From positions 1 to 15,804 of the forward strand of contig JAITED010000016.1 of the NCBI GenBank assembly GCA_031282235.1: a stretch of 15,804 nucleotides of DNA. Direction: 5' to 3'. Below are positions 1 through 7,455 of this stretch, one piece after another. The notes beneath the pieces were generated by a model, which worked only from the letters and a program-made list of their open reading frames with translations, did no database searches and was not told the origin of the DNA. This DNA comes from Propionibacteriaceae bacterium. GTDB lineage: Bacteria > Actinomycetota > Actinomycetes > Propionibacteriales > Propionibacteriaceae. Position 1 is the first letter of the stretch. Every line of letters begins with the position of its first letter. The position numbers were made by a program, and so were the translations under genes.

Positions 1-1
1 C

Positions 2-85
2 GGCACCCCGCCGATAGTTCTCCCCGGTGGCCGCACCATGGACGACCCAGAAGTTGTTGAATGCCAGACGACACCCAAGCGCTAA
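2..85 (+). CDS. 3' end of an unidentified gene (partial, tentative)
   Basis: Reading frame 2 is open from the left edge for 27 codons and ends in TAA at 83-85. The visible tail ends PEVVECQTTPKR. About two thirds of third codon positions are G or C, which fits coding DNA, but the stretch is too short to recognise. The codon-aligned minus frame is also open but has a TAG stop and no ATG, GTG or TTG start before the edge, so I prefer the plus reading. If real, this gene converges on coaE, with a repeat pair between them. No function is proposed. Confidence 0.3.
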   Translation, partial: GTPPIVLPGGRTMDDPEVVECQTTPKR

Positions 86-105
86 CCCGCGCTAAATCGA
101 ATGAA

Positions 106-146
106 GCCCCCTGCTCGAAGGGGGTGCCGCCGCAGGCGGCGGGGGT
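106..146 (-). repeat. GC-rich palindromic repeat, inverted diverged copy
   Basis: This matches, on the minus strand, the repeat unit found at 171-214 and 3151-3281. It keeps the GCCCCC...GGGGGT hairpin end (106-125) and a second GC-rich palindrome around 127-140, here changed to GCCGCCGCAGGCGGC. With the plus copy at 171-214 it forms an inverted pair around a 24-bp centre, the arrangement seen in REP/BIME-type elements. It lies in the gap between coaE and the probable gene end at 85, where it could end transcription from either side. Confidence 0.6.
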
Positions 147-170
147 TACTGGTGAGCGGCGCAGGAAACG

Positions 171-214
171 AACCCCCGTCAGGCTACGCCTGCCACCCCC
201 TTCAAGAAGGGGGC
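171..214 (+). repeat. GC-rich palindromic repeat, plus copy
   Basis: The copy holds two stem-loops: CAGGC-tac-GCCTG at 180-192, then CCCCCTT-caag-AAGGGGG at about 197-213. Apart from one base in the second loop it matches the first unit of the array at 3151-3193. It pairs with the inverted copy at 106-146. No coding function is evident; the ORF that runs through both copies is composed largely of repeat sequence. Confidence 0.7.
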
Positions 215-288
215 AGCAAAGGAAACAGGCTACACTCATTCCACGCTGCATGATGGGGCGGAGCGTTTGTTTCGCGCCTTACCTGCAC

Positions 289-885
289 TTATGAGGTTTT
301 GATTTGGTCCCAGATGGATTCGGCTTGCGCTAGGGTTTCGGGGATGGTGCCGGAGTTGTCGATTACGTAATCGGCTACGGCTAGGCGCGCTTCTCTGCTG
401 GCTTGGGCGGCGATACGTTTCTTAGCTTGCATCCGGTTATAACCGTTGCGGCTCATCAGGCGAGCAATCTGCATTTCAATCGGGGTATCGACCACCACAA
501 CTTTGTCGAAACTGTGCGCCGAATCCGTCTCCACTAGTAAAGGAATCACATGCACCACCACCGCATCATCCGGTGCCGCAGCATCGGCGGCTTTCGCCGC
601 CCCCCACACCAGCGGGTGCAAAAGCGAATTCAAGTTTTTGCGCACGCTGTCGTCGTCAAACACCAACTCTCCGAGTTCCTCCCGGTCAAGCGTGCCATCC
701 GGGCGCAGTATCCCCGTCCCGAAAACCTGCGCCAACACCTCCAACCCCGGCGTACCGGGCTCTACAACCTGTCTGGCTAAAGTGTCGTAATCCACTAGCA
801 CCGCACCTAGCTGCTCAAAGCGCTGGGCTATCAATGATTTCCCGGAAGCGATACCTCCGGCGAGCGCCACACGTCGTTTCCGCAT
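289..885 (-). CDS. coaE: Dephospho-CoA kinase
   Basis: CoaE phosphorylates the 3'-hydroxyl of dephospho-CoA with ATP, the last step of coenzyme A synthesis, in the cytosol. The 198-residue product opens with a P-loop, GGIASGKS (residues 10-17). It then has VDYD around residue 33, where the family carries its catalytic Asp, a PLLVE segment near 115-119, and the C-terminal QASREARLAVADYVIDNSG signature (161-179). Length fits the family. The start at 885 places the P-loop correctly; the longer ORF begins with TTG inside the rpsA terminator hairpin and is unlikely. No clear Shine-Dalgarno precedes 885. The gene follows rpsA on the same strand, an order common in actinobacteria, but the strong terminator between them suggests partly separate expression. 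Confidence 0.93.
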   Translation of the reverse strand: MRKRRVALAGGIASGKSLIAQRFEQLGAVLVDYDTLARQVVEPGTPGLEVLAQVFGTGILRPDGTLDREELGELVFDDDSVRKNLNSLLHPLVWGAAKAADAAAPDDAVVVHVIPLLVETDSAHSFDKVVVVDTPIEMQIARLMSRNGYNRMQAKKRIAAQASREARLAVADYVIDNSGTIPETLAQAESIWDQIKTS

Positions 886-928
886 ACAGCCATACTGCCA
901 GAAATGCAGCGCTCCCGAAGCAAAAACG

Positions 929-968
929 AGCAAAAACCCGCTCCCCAACTGGGAAACGGGTTTTTGCT
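929..968 (-). terminator. Rho-independent terminator after rpsA
   Basis: A perfect 12-bp stem, AGCAAAAACCCG (929-940) pairing with CGGGTTTTTGCT (957-968), encloses a 16-nt loop that can form a further CCC/GGG stem (944-946 with 951-953). On the minus strand the hairpin is followed by a GTTTTTG stretch. It begins 20 nt after the rpsA stop and lies upstream of the coaE start. Because the stem itself carries A and T runs, it may work in both directions. Confidence 0.85.
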
Positions 969-987
969 AGGACTGTTACTAGAACTG

Positions 988-2436
988 TTACAGCGTACCG
1001 CCGGTCAGTTTTTCGCGTAGGGCTTGCAGCGCTTCGTCTGAGGCTAGCGAACCCTCCTCGTCTGGGGTGGTGGAGCTGTAGCTCGTCTTGTCTTGGGCGG
1101 CTTCCACTTTGGCGGCCAAATCGGCGGCTTCAGCGTCGGCAGCTTGTTTCTTTACGGCTTCGAAGCGGGTACGCGCTGCGGCGTACTGCTCCTCCCACGC
1201 TTGGCGCTGCTCCTCGTACCCCGGCTTCCAATCGTTGATTTCGGGGTCGAAACCCTCGGGGTAGATGTAGTTGCCCTTATCGTCGTAGGAGGCTTCCATA
1301 CCGTACTGCGTGGGGTCGAAATCCTCGGCGGCGATGTCCACACCCTCGTTGGCCTGCTTGAGGCTGAGGGAGATACGACGCCGCGGCAGGTCGATGTCGA
1401 TGACCTTCACCATCACATCGTCGCCTACGCTGACCACCTGCTCGGGAATCTCGACGTGACGCCCCGCGAGTTCGGAGACGTGCACCAAACCCTCAATACC
1501 ATCCTCGACGTGCACAAACGCGCCGAACGGCACCAGTTTGGTTACCTTGCCGGGCACCACTTCGCCCAACTTGTGGGTACGAGCGAAAGTCTGCCACGGA
1601 TCCTCCTGCGTCGCTTTCAGCGACAGCGAAACCCGCTCGCGGTCGTGGTCAACCTCCAGCACCTCAACGGTGACTGGCTGCCCCACTTCGACAACCTCAT
1701 TCGGGTGTTCGATGTGCTTCCAAGACAGTTCAGAGACGTGTACCAGACCATCCACCCCGCCCAAATCGACGAACGCGCCGAAGTTGACGATGGACGAGAT
1801 GACACCTTTACGAATCTGGCCTTTATCCAAGTTGTCCAGGAACGTTTGGCGTACCTCAGACTGGGTCTGCTCCAGCCAAGCGCGGCGCGACAGCACCACG
1901 TTGTTCCGGTTCTTATCCAGTTCGATGATTTTGGCTTCAATCTCCGTGCCGATGAACGGCTGTAGGTCGCGCACCCGGCGCATATCGACCAAGGATGCCG
2001 GCAGGAAGCCGCGCAGCCCGATGTCCACGATGAGACCGCCGCGGACAACCTCAATGACTGCGCCCTTGACAACGCCATCCGCTGCCTTGACCTGCTCAGC
2101 CACAGACCAAGCGCGCTCGTACTGGGCACGCTTCTTGGACAGAATCAGGCGACCCTCTTTGTCCTCTTTCTGCTGCACCAGCGCCTCAACCTCATCGCCA
2201 ATCTTGACAATCTCGTTGGGGTCTACGTCATGCTTAATGGAGAGTTCCTTCGAGGGGATAACCCCCTCGGTTTTGTAGCCCACATCGACGAGCACCTCGT
2301 CGTGGTCTACTTTGACGACAATACCTTTAATGATGTCACCGTCGTTGAAATTCTTGATTGTGGCGTCAACCGCGGCCTCAAAAGCCTCCGGTGAGCCAAA
2401 GTCGTCTACCGCGACGACCGCCTCATTTGAGGTCAT
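988..2436 (-). CDS. rpsA: 30S ribosomal protein S1
   Basis: S1 binds mRNA on the 30S subunit and helps translation initiation. The 482-residue protein has four S1 (OB-fold) domains at about 34-104, 121-186, 206-274 and 291-361. The third and fourth carry the typical FGAFVDLGGVDGLVHVSELS and FGAFVHVEDGIEGLVHVSEL sequences. An acidic, Glu/Ala-rich tail of about 120 residues follows, without further S1 repeats; four domains and this length are normal for actinobacteria, against six in Escherichia coli. The ATG at 2436 has GGAG (2447-2450) ten bases upstream. The gene is divergent from the DUF1707 gene, and a strong hairpin follows its stop. Confidence 0.97.
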   Translation of the reverse strand: MTSNEAVVAVDDFGSPEAFEAAVDATIKNFNDGDIIKGIVVKVDHDEVLVDVGYKTEGVIPSKELSIKHDVDPNEIVKIGDEVEALVQQKEDKEGRLILSKKRAQYERAWSVAEQVKAADGVVKGAVIEVVRGGLIVDIGLRGFLPASLVDMRRVRDLQPFIGTEIEAKIIELDKNRNNVVLSRRAWLEQTQSEVRQTFLDNLDKGQIRKGVISSIVNFGAFVDLGGVDGLVHVSELSWKHIEHPNEVVEVGQPVTVEVLEVDHDRERVSLSLKATQEDPWQTFARTHKLGEVVPGKVTKLVPFGAFVHVEDGIEGLVHVSELAGRHVEIPEQVVSVGDDVMVKVIDIDLPRRRISLSLKQANEGVDIAAEDFDPTQYGMEASYDDKGNYIYPEGFDPEINDWKPGYEEQRQAWEEQYAAARTRFEAVKKQAADAEAADLAAKVEAAQDKTSYSSTTPDEEGSLASDEALQALREKLTGGTL

Positions 2437-2462
2437 ATATTTATGACTCCGATTATTGAAAT

Positions 2463-2468
2463 ACGTTA
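2463..2468 (-). promoter_or_regulatory. Possible -10 box of rpsA
   Basis: On the minus strand this reads TAACGT, fitting the actinobacterial TAnnnT -10 pattern. It would start transcription near 2456 and give a leader of about 20 nt that contains the GGAG site (2447-2450). No convincing -35 box was seen. A 12-bp perfect palindrome, GTGCCTAGGCAC (2490-2501), lies just upstream. Confidence 0.35.
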
Positions 2469-2489
2469 CGTAAGGCCAACCCGTATGTA

Positions 2490-2531
2490 GTGCCTAGGCA
2501 CAACGAACGGGGCACTGCGGCGCAATGCCCC
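2490..2531. promoter_or_regulatory. Two dyad-symmetric sites between rpsA and the DUF1707 gene
   Basis: The 183-bp divergent gap (2437-2619) holds a perfect palindrome GTGCCTAGGCAC at 2490-2501 and an imperfect hairpin, GGGGCA (2509-2514) with TGCCCC (2526-2531), plus inner TGC/GCA pairing. Their place upstream of rpsA would suit operators or a transcript structure. No regulator can be named. Confidence 0.3.
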
Positions 2532-2606
2532 ACCAGAATACCCGTAGCAGCGCGCTAGCACCAACTCAATTTAGCTCAGCTGAGCTACGTAATATACGAA
2601 ACCGCG

Positions 2607-2612
2607 TAGAAT
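2607..2612 (+). promoter_or_regulatory. -10 box for a leaderless DUF1707 transcript
   Basis: TAGAAT lies exactly 7 nt before the ATG at 2620, so transcription is expected to begin at or next to the A of the start codon. No Shine-Dalgarno precedes the ATG. The same hexamer and spacing occur before the methyltransferase GTG at 9331. Confidence 0.55.
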
Positions 2613-2619
2613 CTGAGCC

Positions 2620-3108
2620 ATGGCAGCCCGACGCAATGACCCCAGCACGCAATTACAGCTACGCATCGGGGACGCGGAGCGCGACCGTACTATTGAACTG
2701 TTGCGCGAGCACTTGGTCGCCGGGCGGCTTGATGCAGACGAGTTCACCACCCGTATGGAAGCTGCCCTCAAGGCTCGTACCGGGGCGGAACTCGCGGCGC
2801 TGTTGACCGACCTGCCACAAGACCCCAACGCCGTCGGCGGCCAAACCCGCTGGAAAGCCACCCCCCGCCCCCACACCCCCACCACCGGCATCAACTGGAT
2901 GTTTGTTATCGCCGTAGTCACAACCGTAATCGGGCTGCTTGTTTTTGTTGGCAATCTTTATCCAGCGCTGCGAGACCAAGATTTTTACAATACGGTTGGC
3001 GTCACGACTGGCGCAGTGATTGCGTTACTTGGCGCCGCCGCCGCCATTCTTATCCGCCACCTGCGGGCGCTCCCCGCCCCGCCCCGCGCCCCCCCCCTCG
3101 AACGCTGA
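2620..3108 (+). CDS. DUF1707 domain membrane protein
   Basis: The N-terminal part (about residues 14-67) matches the DUF1707 family, a short domain common in actinobacteria: IGDAERDRTIELLREHL, then GRLDADEFTTRMEAALKART and ELAALLTDLP. A Pro/Thr-rich linker leads to two hydrophobic segments, about 91-112 and 126-146, so the DUF1707 domain is probably cytosolic and held at the membrane by a C-terminal hairpin. The tail is Pro-rich. The molecular role of the family is not established as far as I know. The ATG at 2620 has no Shine-Dalgarno but sits 7 nt after a TAGAAT box. It is divergent from rpsA and is followed by the 44-bp repeat array and mrp. Confidence 0.85.
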   Translation: MAARRNDPSTQLQLRIGDAERDRTIELLREHLVAGRLDADEFTTRMEAALKARTGAELAALLTDLPQDPNAVGGQTRWKATPRPHTPTTGINWMFVIAVVTTVIGLLVFVGNLYPALRDQDFYNTVGVTTGAVIALLGAAAAILIRHLRALPAPPRAPPLER

Positions 3109-3150
3109 GCAAAACAGCCCAAAATACGACAATTACGCTCAGAGCATAAA

Positions 3151-3281
3151 ACCCCCGTCAGGCTACGCCTGCCACCCCCTTCGAGAAGGGGGCTTCAATA
3201 GTCAGGCTATGCCTGCCACCCCCTTTGAAAAGGGGGCTTCAATAGTCAGGCTACGCCTGCCACCCCCTTCGAGAAGGGGGC
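3151..3281 (+). repeat. Three tandem 44-bp palindromic repeats
   Basis: Three near-identical 37-nt units start at 3157, 3201 and 3245 and are joined by an identical 7-nt linker, TTCAATA, so the period is exactly 44 bp. Each unit holds two stem-loops: CAGGC-tac-GCCTG, then CCCCCTT-cgag-AAGGGGG. The middle copy is slightly diverged (tat for tac, tttgaaa for ttcgaga). Single copies lie at 106-146 (inverted) and 171-214. The array fills most of the DUF1707-mrp gap and ends 84 bp before the mrp start. Confidence 0.9.
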
Positions 3282-3286
3282 AACAA

Positions 3287-3327
3287 ACCCCCGCCAACTG
3301 CGTCGGCGCCCCTATCTAAGGGGGGGC
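3287..3327 (+). repeat. Degenerate fourth copy of the palindromic repeat
   Basis: This stretch keeps the unit's outline: ACCCCCG at 3287-3293, a scrambled middle, then a CCCCT-atcta-AGGGG hairpin (3309-3323) and the closing GGGGC. It continues the array toward the mrp promoter and looks like an older, decayed copy. Confidence 0.5.
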
Positions 3328-3353
3328 AAACACACACGGGAGAAAAAAGTTGA

Positions 3354-3359
3354 TAGCGT
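3354..3359 (+). promoter_or_regulatory. Possible -10 box for a leaderless mrp transcript
   Basis: TAGCGT (TAnnnT pattern) ends 6 nt before the GTG start at 3366. No Shine-Dalgarno is seen in front of that GTG, so a leaderless message is likely. The evidence is weaker than for the TAGAAT boxes. Confidence 0.4.
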
Positions 3360-3365
3360 GATACG

Positions 3366-4484
3366 GTGAACCGAGTTGCTGCAGCACTGCGCGAAGAAGT
3401 AATGGTCGCTTTGGCGAGCGTTATTGACCCTGAGATTCGTCGTCCGATCACCGAGTTGGACATGGTGGACACGGTGGAGGTGAGCGACACCGGGCAGGTT
3501 TATATACGAATACTGCTCACCGTCGCGGGGTGTCCGCTGCGAGATACGCTGGAACAGCTCATCGGGAACGCGGTGGGAGCCATTAAAGGGGTCTCTGAAC
3601 TACAGGTGGAGTTGGGCGCCATGTCCCCGGAGCAGCGGGGCGCGTTGATGACGCGGTTACGCGGGGTAGCGCAGGCAAACAATCCGTTCACCCAGCCCGA
3701 CTGCGACACGACGGTGTTGGCGATCGCCTCCGGTAAGGGCGGGGTTGGTAAATCCTCTGTGACGGTGAACTTGGCGGTGGCGCTGGCGAAAAGTGGGTTC
3801 CGCGTCGGCTTGTTGGATGCTGACATCTACGGCCACTCGGTGCCCGACATGCTGGGGATTGGGGCGCAGCAGCCGAACGTGGTGGAGGGTACTATCATGC
3901 CGGTGCCCGCCTACGGTGTGGCGGTGATGAGCATCGCCATGATGAAAGAGCACCGTTCCCAAGTGATTGCTTGGCGCGGCCCGATGCTGGATAGGGCGCT
4001 GCAACAGTTCCTCTCCGATGTTTACTGGGGTGAGCTAGATTTTCTGTTGGTCGATTTGCCGCCCGGCACTGGCGACATAGCGATGAGCGTTGCCAACTTG
4101 CTTCCCACTAGCCAAGTTATCGTGGTGACTACTCCGCAGGTAGCCGCCGCCGAGGTCGCGGAACGCGCTGGCACGATGGCCTACATGCTGAAACAGGACG
4201 TAATCGGCGTGGTAGAAAACATGTCATGGCTCACCACCACCTGTAGCCACTGCGGCGCAACCGAGCGCCACGAGCTTTTCGGTGCCGGTGGCGGCGCAGC
4301 AGTAGCCGCTGCCCTCACTACCCGGTTCAACCACCCTGTCCCCCTGCTCTCCCAAATCCCGATTGACTTAGGGTTACGCGCCGGAGGCGACACCGGCTCC
4401 CCCATCGTATTAACCGAAGCCGACCACCCCGCAGCCCTAGCTATCCAAGCCCTAGTCACCCAGATTGCAGCGTTACGCGCCTAA
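3366..4484 (+). CDS. mrp: Mrp/ApbC-type iron-sulfur cluster carrier ATPase
   Basis: Mrp proteins bind and pass on Fe-S clusters in the cytosol. The 372-residue product has an N-terminal MIP18 (DUF59) domain at about 8-85, then a ParA/MinD-type NTPase domain. The latter shows the deviant Walker A GKGGVGKS (123-130), DADIYGHSVPDMLG (151-164) and LLVDLPPGTGD (227-237). The CxxC pair C293/C296 (CSHCG) is the cluster-binding site expected for this family. The GTG start at 3366 gives a normal N terminus. It converges on the dehydrogenase gene with only 2 bp between the stops. That flavoenzyme carries Fe-S motifs and could be a client, but this is only inference from position. Confidence 0.94.
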   Translation: MNRVAAALREEVMVALASVIDPEIRRPITELDMVDTVEVSDTGQVYIRILLTVAGCPLRDTLEQLIGNAVGAIKGVSELQVELGAMSPEQRGALMTRLRGVAQANNPFTQPDCDTTVLAIASGKGGVGKSSVTVNLAVALAKSGFRVGLLDADIYGHSVPDMLGIGAQQPNVVEGTIMPVPAYGVAVMSIAMMKEHRSQVIAWRGPMLDRALQQFLSDVYWGELDFLLVDLPPGTGDIAMSVANLLPTSQVIVVTTPQVAAAEVAERAGTMAYMLKQDVIGVVENMSWLTTTCSHCGATERHELFGAGGGAAVAAALTTRFNHPVPLLSQIPIDLGLRAGGDTGSPIVLTEADHPAALAIQALVTQIAALRA

Positions 4485-4486
4485 GC

Positions 4487-7357
4487 TCACAGGTGGGAGG
4501 CTAGCAGTTCGGCTAAGGTTTGAGGGTTGCACTCGGTCAGGTCGCTTACCTGTTTGCGGCAGGAGAAGCCGTCGGCTAGCACTATGGCATCCGGGCCTGC
4601 GGCGGCGATGGCGGGGCCGAGGTCGTGCTGGAACACTTTCACGCTCACTTCGTAGTGACCTTTTTCTACGCCAAAGTTGCCAGCTAGACCGCAACAGCCG
4701 CCCACTTTGACCACTTTGGCGCCCGTCTTTTTGAGCAGTTTGGCATCGGCTGCCCAACCCAATACGGAGGCTTGGTGGCAGTGGGGTTGGGCTACGATGG
4801 TGTGCCCCGTTAAGTCGGGCGGGGTGAAGTCGGGCACAGCGTTTAGGAACTCGGCTAGGGTACGTATTGACTTCGCCACCAGCGCCACCCGCGGGTCGTC
4901 CGGCAACAGTTCGGCGGCATCGGAGCGCCACACCGCGATACACGACGGTTCCATCCCGACGATGGGGACGCCCGCTTCGGCGATGGGAGCCAGCACATCC
5001 AAGGCGCGTTTCAGTTGCGCCCGCGCCCCATCCAACTGTCCGGTGGTAATCCAAGTGAGGCCACAGCAGGCATCCTGATCCAACAACTTCGGGTTATACC
5101 CCGCAGCCAGCAGCACTTTCAGCAACGCAGAGAGCGCAGTGCCCGCGAACGAATCAGTGAACGAATCCACCCAGATTACGACTGGAGGACGCGCACTCAA
5201 GCCGTCAGCTGACAAATCATTAACGTTAGAAAGTTCAGCGCGCGCCGCTTTCCTAGCGGAACCATCGCTACGAAACTCGGGCATGGGGCGACGGATGTCC
5301 ACCCCGGAGAGCGCCAACGCGACGTGCTTCAGCCCCGGCGTTTTGAGCATCAGGTTAGCCGCCGCCCCCGCAAAGGGGATTCGCGCCAGCAGCCGCCCCC
5401 AGCGGGGTAGCCAACCCAACACGTAATGATTCAGCGGGCGCAGCCGATGCTTATAGCGTTCATACAGCGCCCGCGATTTATACGCAGCCATGTCGGTGCC
5501 GGTGGGACAATCCCGGCGGCAGCCTTTACAGGCCAAGCAGAGGTCAAGCGCCTGCCACAGTTCGGGAGCATCCCAACCTTTTACGATTTGGCCGTTTATC
5601 ATCTCTTGCAGGATGCGGGCGCGGCCTTTCGTGGAGTGAATCTGGTCGCCGGTCGCCTGATAGCTGGGGCACATCACACTGCCGAGCGCAGTGGCGTTGG
5701 CTAGGCATTTAGCCACCCCCGTGCAGCGATGTACCGCATCCGTAAACTCCGGGTCATTGAGCCGCAACGGCGAATGCACCGTCTGAGCGATACGAATGTC
5801 GTAGTCAGTGCGTAAAGGATTGACCACAACGCCGGGGTTCAACAGATTGTCGGGGTCAAACAGCCCTTTGACTTCCCCGAAGATACGCAAAGCCTCCGGC
5901 GAGTACATCTTCGCCAACAGTTCGGAGCGCGCGCGGCCATCGCCATGCTCACCGCTCATCGAACCGCCGTATTTGGCCACCAAGTCGCCCGCATCCATCA
6001 TGAACGCGCGATACACCTGAGTGCCGCCCGGCTTATCCAACGGGAAGTCGATACGACAGTGAATGCAGCCCTCCCCGAAATGCCCATACGGCAACCCGTC
6101 CAACCCGTGCGCGTGCAGCAGCTTCTCAAAGTCACGCAGGTAGTTGCCCAAAGACTCCGGTGGCACCGCCGCGTCCTCCCACGACGAGTGCGCGGGGCGC
6201 GCCAACCCGATACCAGCCAAACCGGCGGCATCGGTACGTATCTTCCACAGCGTAGCCACATCGTCTAAGTCATCCACTTTCCAAGCGTCCACAGCGTGCG
6301 CGGCCGCGAGCAACGCTTGGGTGCGCGCTTCCACTTCCGCGGGGTCGGTTCCCACCAACTCCACGAAGATGAACGCTTGGCCGCCGGGCAGTGGCGGCAC
6401 CGCGTCCGCGCCTTTCATACGGCGTACCACGTTGATAGTACGGTCATCCAACCCCTCGGCGGCCACCGGATGAAACTGGTTGAGCGTGGGAACGTCATCG
6501 CCCGCCTCAGCCATGGTGTGATAGCCCAACGCAACCATCTGTTTGATGGGCGCATCCTCAACCAGCTTTACTTTCGCCTCCAGCACGATGCCCAGCGTGC
6601 CCTCGGAGCCCACAAAAAACTTAGCGACATCGCAGCCTTTCTCCGGCAACAGGTGTTCTAAGGCGTAGCCAGAGGTCTGTCTGGTGAACTTACCAAACTC
6701 GGTACGGATACACGCCAGATGCGCCGCTGCTATCTCTTTGAGCTCCGGCAGCGGCTCTTGGTTTGGCTCACCACCCTCCCCCAATACGATGATGTCTCCG
6801 GTGCCGGTGAGCACTTCCAGACTTATCACGTTGTCAGCGGTACGTCCGTAGCCCAAAGCGCGCGCCCCGCAGGCGTTGTTGCCAATCATGCCGCCGATAG
6901 CGCAGCGATCCGCTGTGGCAGGGTCTGGGCCGAAACGCAACCCGAAAGGTTTCACCGCGTCCTGTAGCACGGAGTGCACCACGCCCGGCTGTACCACGGC
7001 GGTTTTCGTATCCGGGTCAACGGACAACACCTTATTTAGATGATGCCCCATGTCAACCACCAATCCGGTGGTGATGGAGTTGCCCGCTAGTGATGTCCCC
7101 GCACCGCGACCCGCGATGGGCATACCGACCCGAAGCGCGGCACGTACTACTCGTATCAGTTCAGCTTTAGTACGCGGCCTGGCCACTGCGGTAGGCACCA
7201 CACGATAGATGGAGGAGTCTGTGGCGTAATACGCCCGTGCGAGCGACGAATCGTCAATGCAGGAATCATCATCCAACTCAGCGCGTAACGCCGCGAGTAA
7301 AGATGCCCTGCCGAGCGCGGAATCTGCGGAACCAACTTCAGTGGTAACAATGCTCAT
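4487..7357 (-). CDS. FAD- and Fe-S-dependent D-2-hydroxyacid dehydrogenase (YdiJ/Dld-GlpC fusion type)
   Basis: This 956-residue protein joins a flavin dehydrogenase to an Fe-S electron-transfer module. The FAD part (about 40-515) shows GRGAGTSLAGNS (83-94), GGMIGNNACGARALGYGRT (155-173), GSEGTLGIV (250-258), and the His-containing substrate/metal motifs GHFGEGCIHCRI (425-436) and SGEHGDGRAR (468-477). The Fe-S part has C545, C551 and C563 in a CTGVAKC...MCPSY region, then C607/C610/C613/C617 (CxxCxxCxxxCP). Two CCG-type cysteine-rich halves follow, with CCG at 764 and 888. Known relatives oxidise D-lactate or D-2-hydroxyglutarate and pass electrons to quinone or another acceptor; the substrate here cannot be told from sequence. 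The protein lacks obvious transmembrane segments. A MarR gene lies 98 bp upstream on the same strand and may regulate it. No good Shine-Dalgarno precedes 7357. Confidence 0.9.
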   Translation of the reverse strand: MSIVTTEVGSADSALGRASLLAALRAELDDDSCIDDSSLARAYYATDSSIYRVVPTAVARPRTKAELIRVVRAALRVGMPIAGRGAGTSLAGNSITTGLVVDMGHHLNKVLSVDPDTKTAVVQPGVVHSVLQDAVKPFGLRFGPDPATADRCAIGGMIGNNACGARALGYGRTADNVISLEVLTGTGDIIVLGEGGEPNQEPLPELKEIAAAHLACIRTEFGKFTRQTSGYALEHLLPEKGCDVAKFFVGSEGTLGIVLEAKVKLVEDAPIKQMVALGYHTMAEAGDDVPTLNQFHPVAAEGLDDRTINVVRRMKGADAVPPLPGGQAFIFVELVGTDPAEVEARTQALLAAAHAVDAWKVDDLDDVATLWKIRTDAAGLAGIGLARPAHSSWEDAAVPPESLGNYLRDFEKLLHAHGLDGLPYGHFGEGCIHCRIDFPLDKPGGTQVYRAFMMDAGDLVAKYGGSMSGEHGDGRARSELLAKMYSPEALRIFGEVKGLFDPDNLLNPGVVVNPLRTDYDIRIAQTVHSPLRLNDPEFTDAVHRCTGVAKCLANATALGSVMCPSYQATGDQIHSTKGRARILQEMINGQIVKGWDAPELWQALDLCLACKGCRRDCPTGTDMAAYKSRALYERYKHRLRPLNHYVLGWLPRWGRLLARIPFAGAAANLMLKTPGLKHVALALSGVDIRRPMPEFRSDGSARKAARAELSNVNDLSADGLSARPPVVIWVDSFTDSFAGTALSALLKVLLAAGYNPKLLDQDACCGLTWITTGQLDGARAQLKRALDVLAPIAEAGVPIVGMEPSCIAVWRSDAAELLPDDPRVALVAKSIRTLAEFLNAVPDFTPPDLTGHTIVAQPHCHQASVLGWAADAKLLKKTGAKVVKVGGCCGLAGNFGVEKGHYEVSVKVFQHDLGPAIAAAGPDAIVLADGFSCRKQVSDLTECNPQTLAELLASHL

Positions 7358-7455
7358 ACGCTAAAGTCTGCCACCGACACACCACGAAACACCCGCCACT
7401 CCCCCGACAGCATCAAAATAGCTGCCAGTTTGGGATGTAAATGGGGCGCTGGCCG

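Noticed and set aside
61..294. 77-residue plus-strand ORF
   Set aside because: It is composed largely of the two palindromic repeats and has an Arg/Pro-rich low-complexity product with no start signal.
573..1238. 221-residue plus-strand ORF across coaE and rpsA
   Set aside because: It lies antisense to two well-supported genes and runs through the rpsA terminator; the product is Arg/Pro/Ala-rich shadow sequence.
1093..1965. 290-residue plus-strand ORF antisense to rpsA
   Set aside because: It mirrors the rpsA codons and matches no family I recognise, while rpsA is certain on the other strand.
286..2436. uvrB expected next to coaE
   Set aside because: Many actinobacteria have rpsA-coaE-uvrB, but no UvrB start is visible in 1-288 on the minus strand, so it is not called.
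3151..3327. CRISPR-like array of repeats with short spacers
   Set aside because: The spacers are only 7 nt and identical, the repeats are strongly double-hairpin, and no cas gene is nearby. It is a tandem palindromic repeat.
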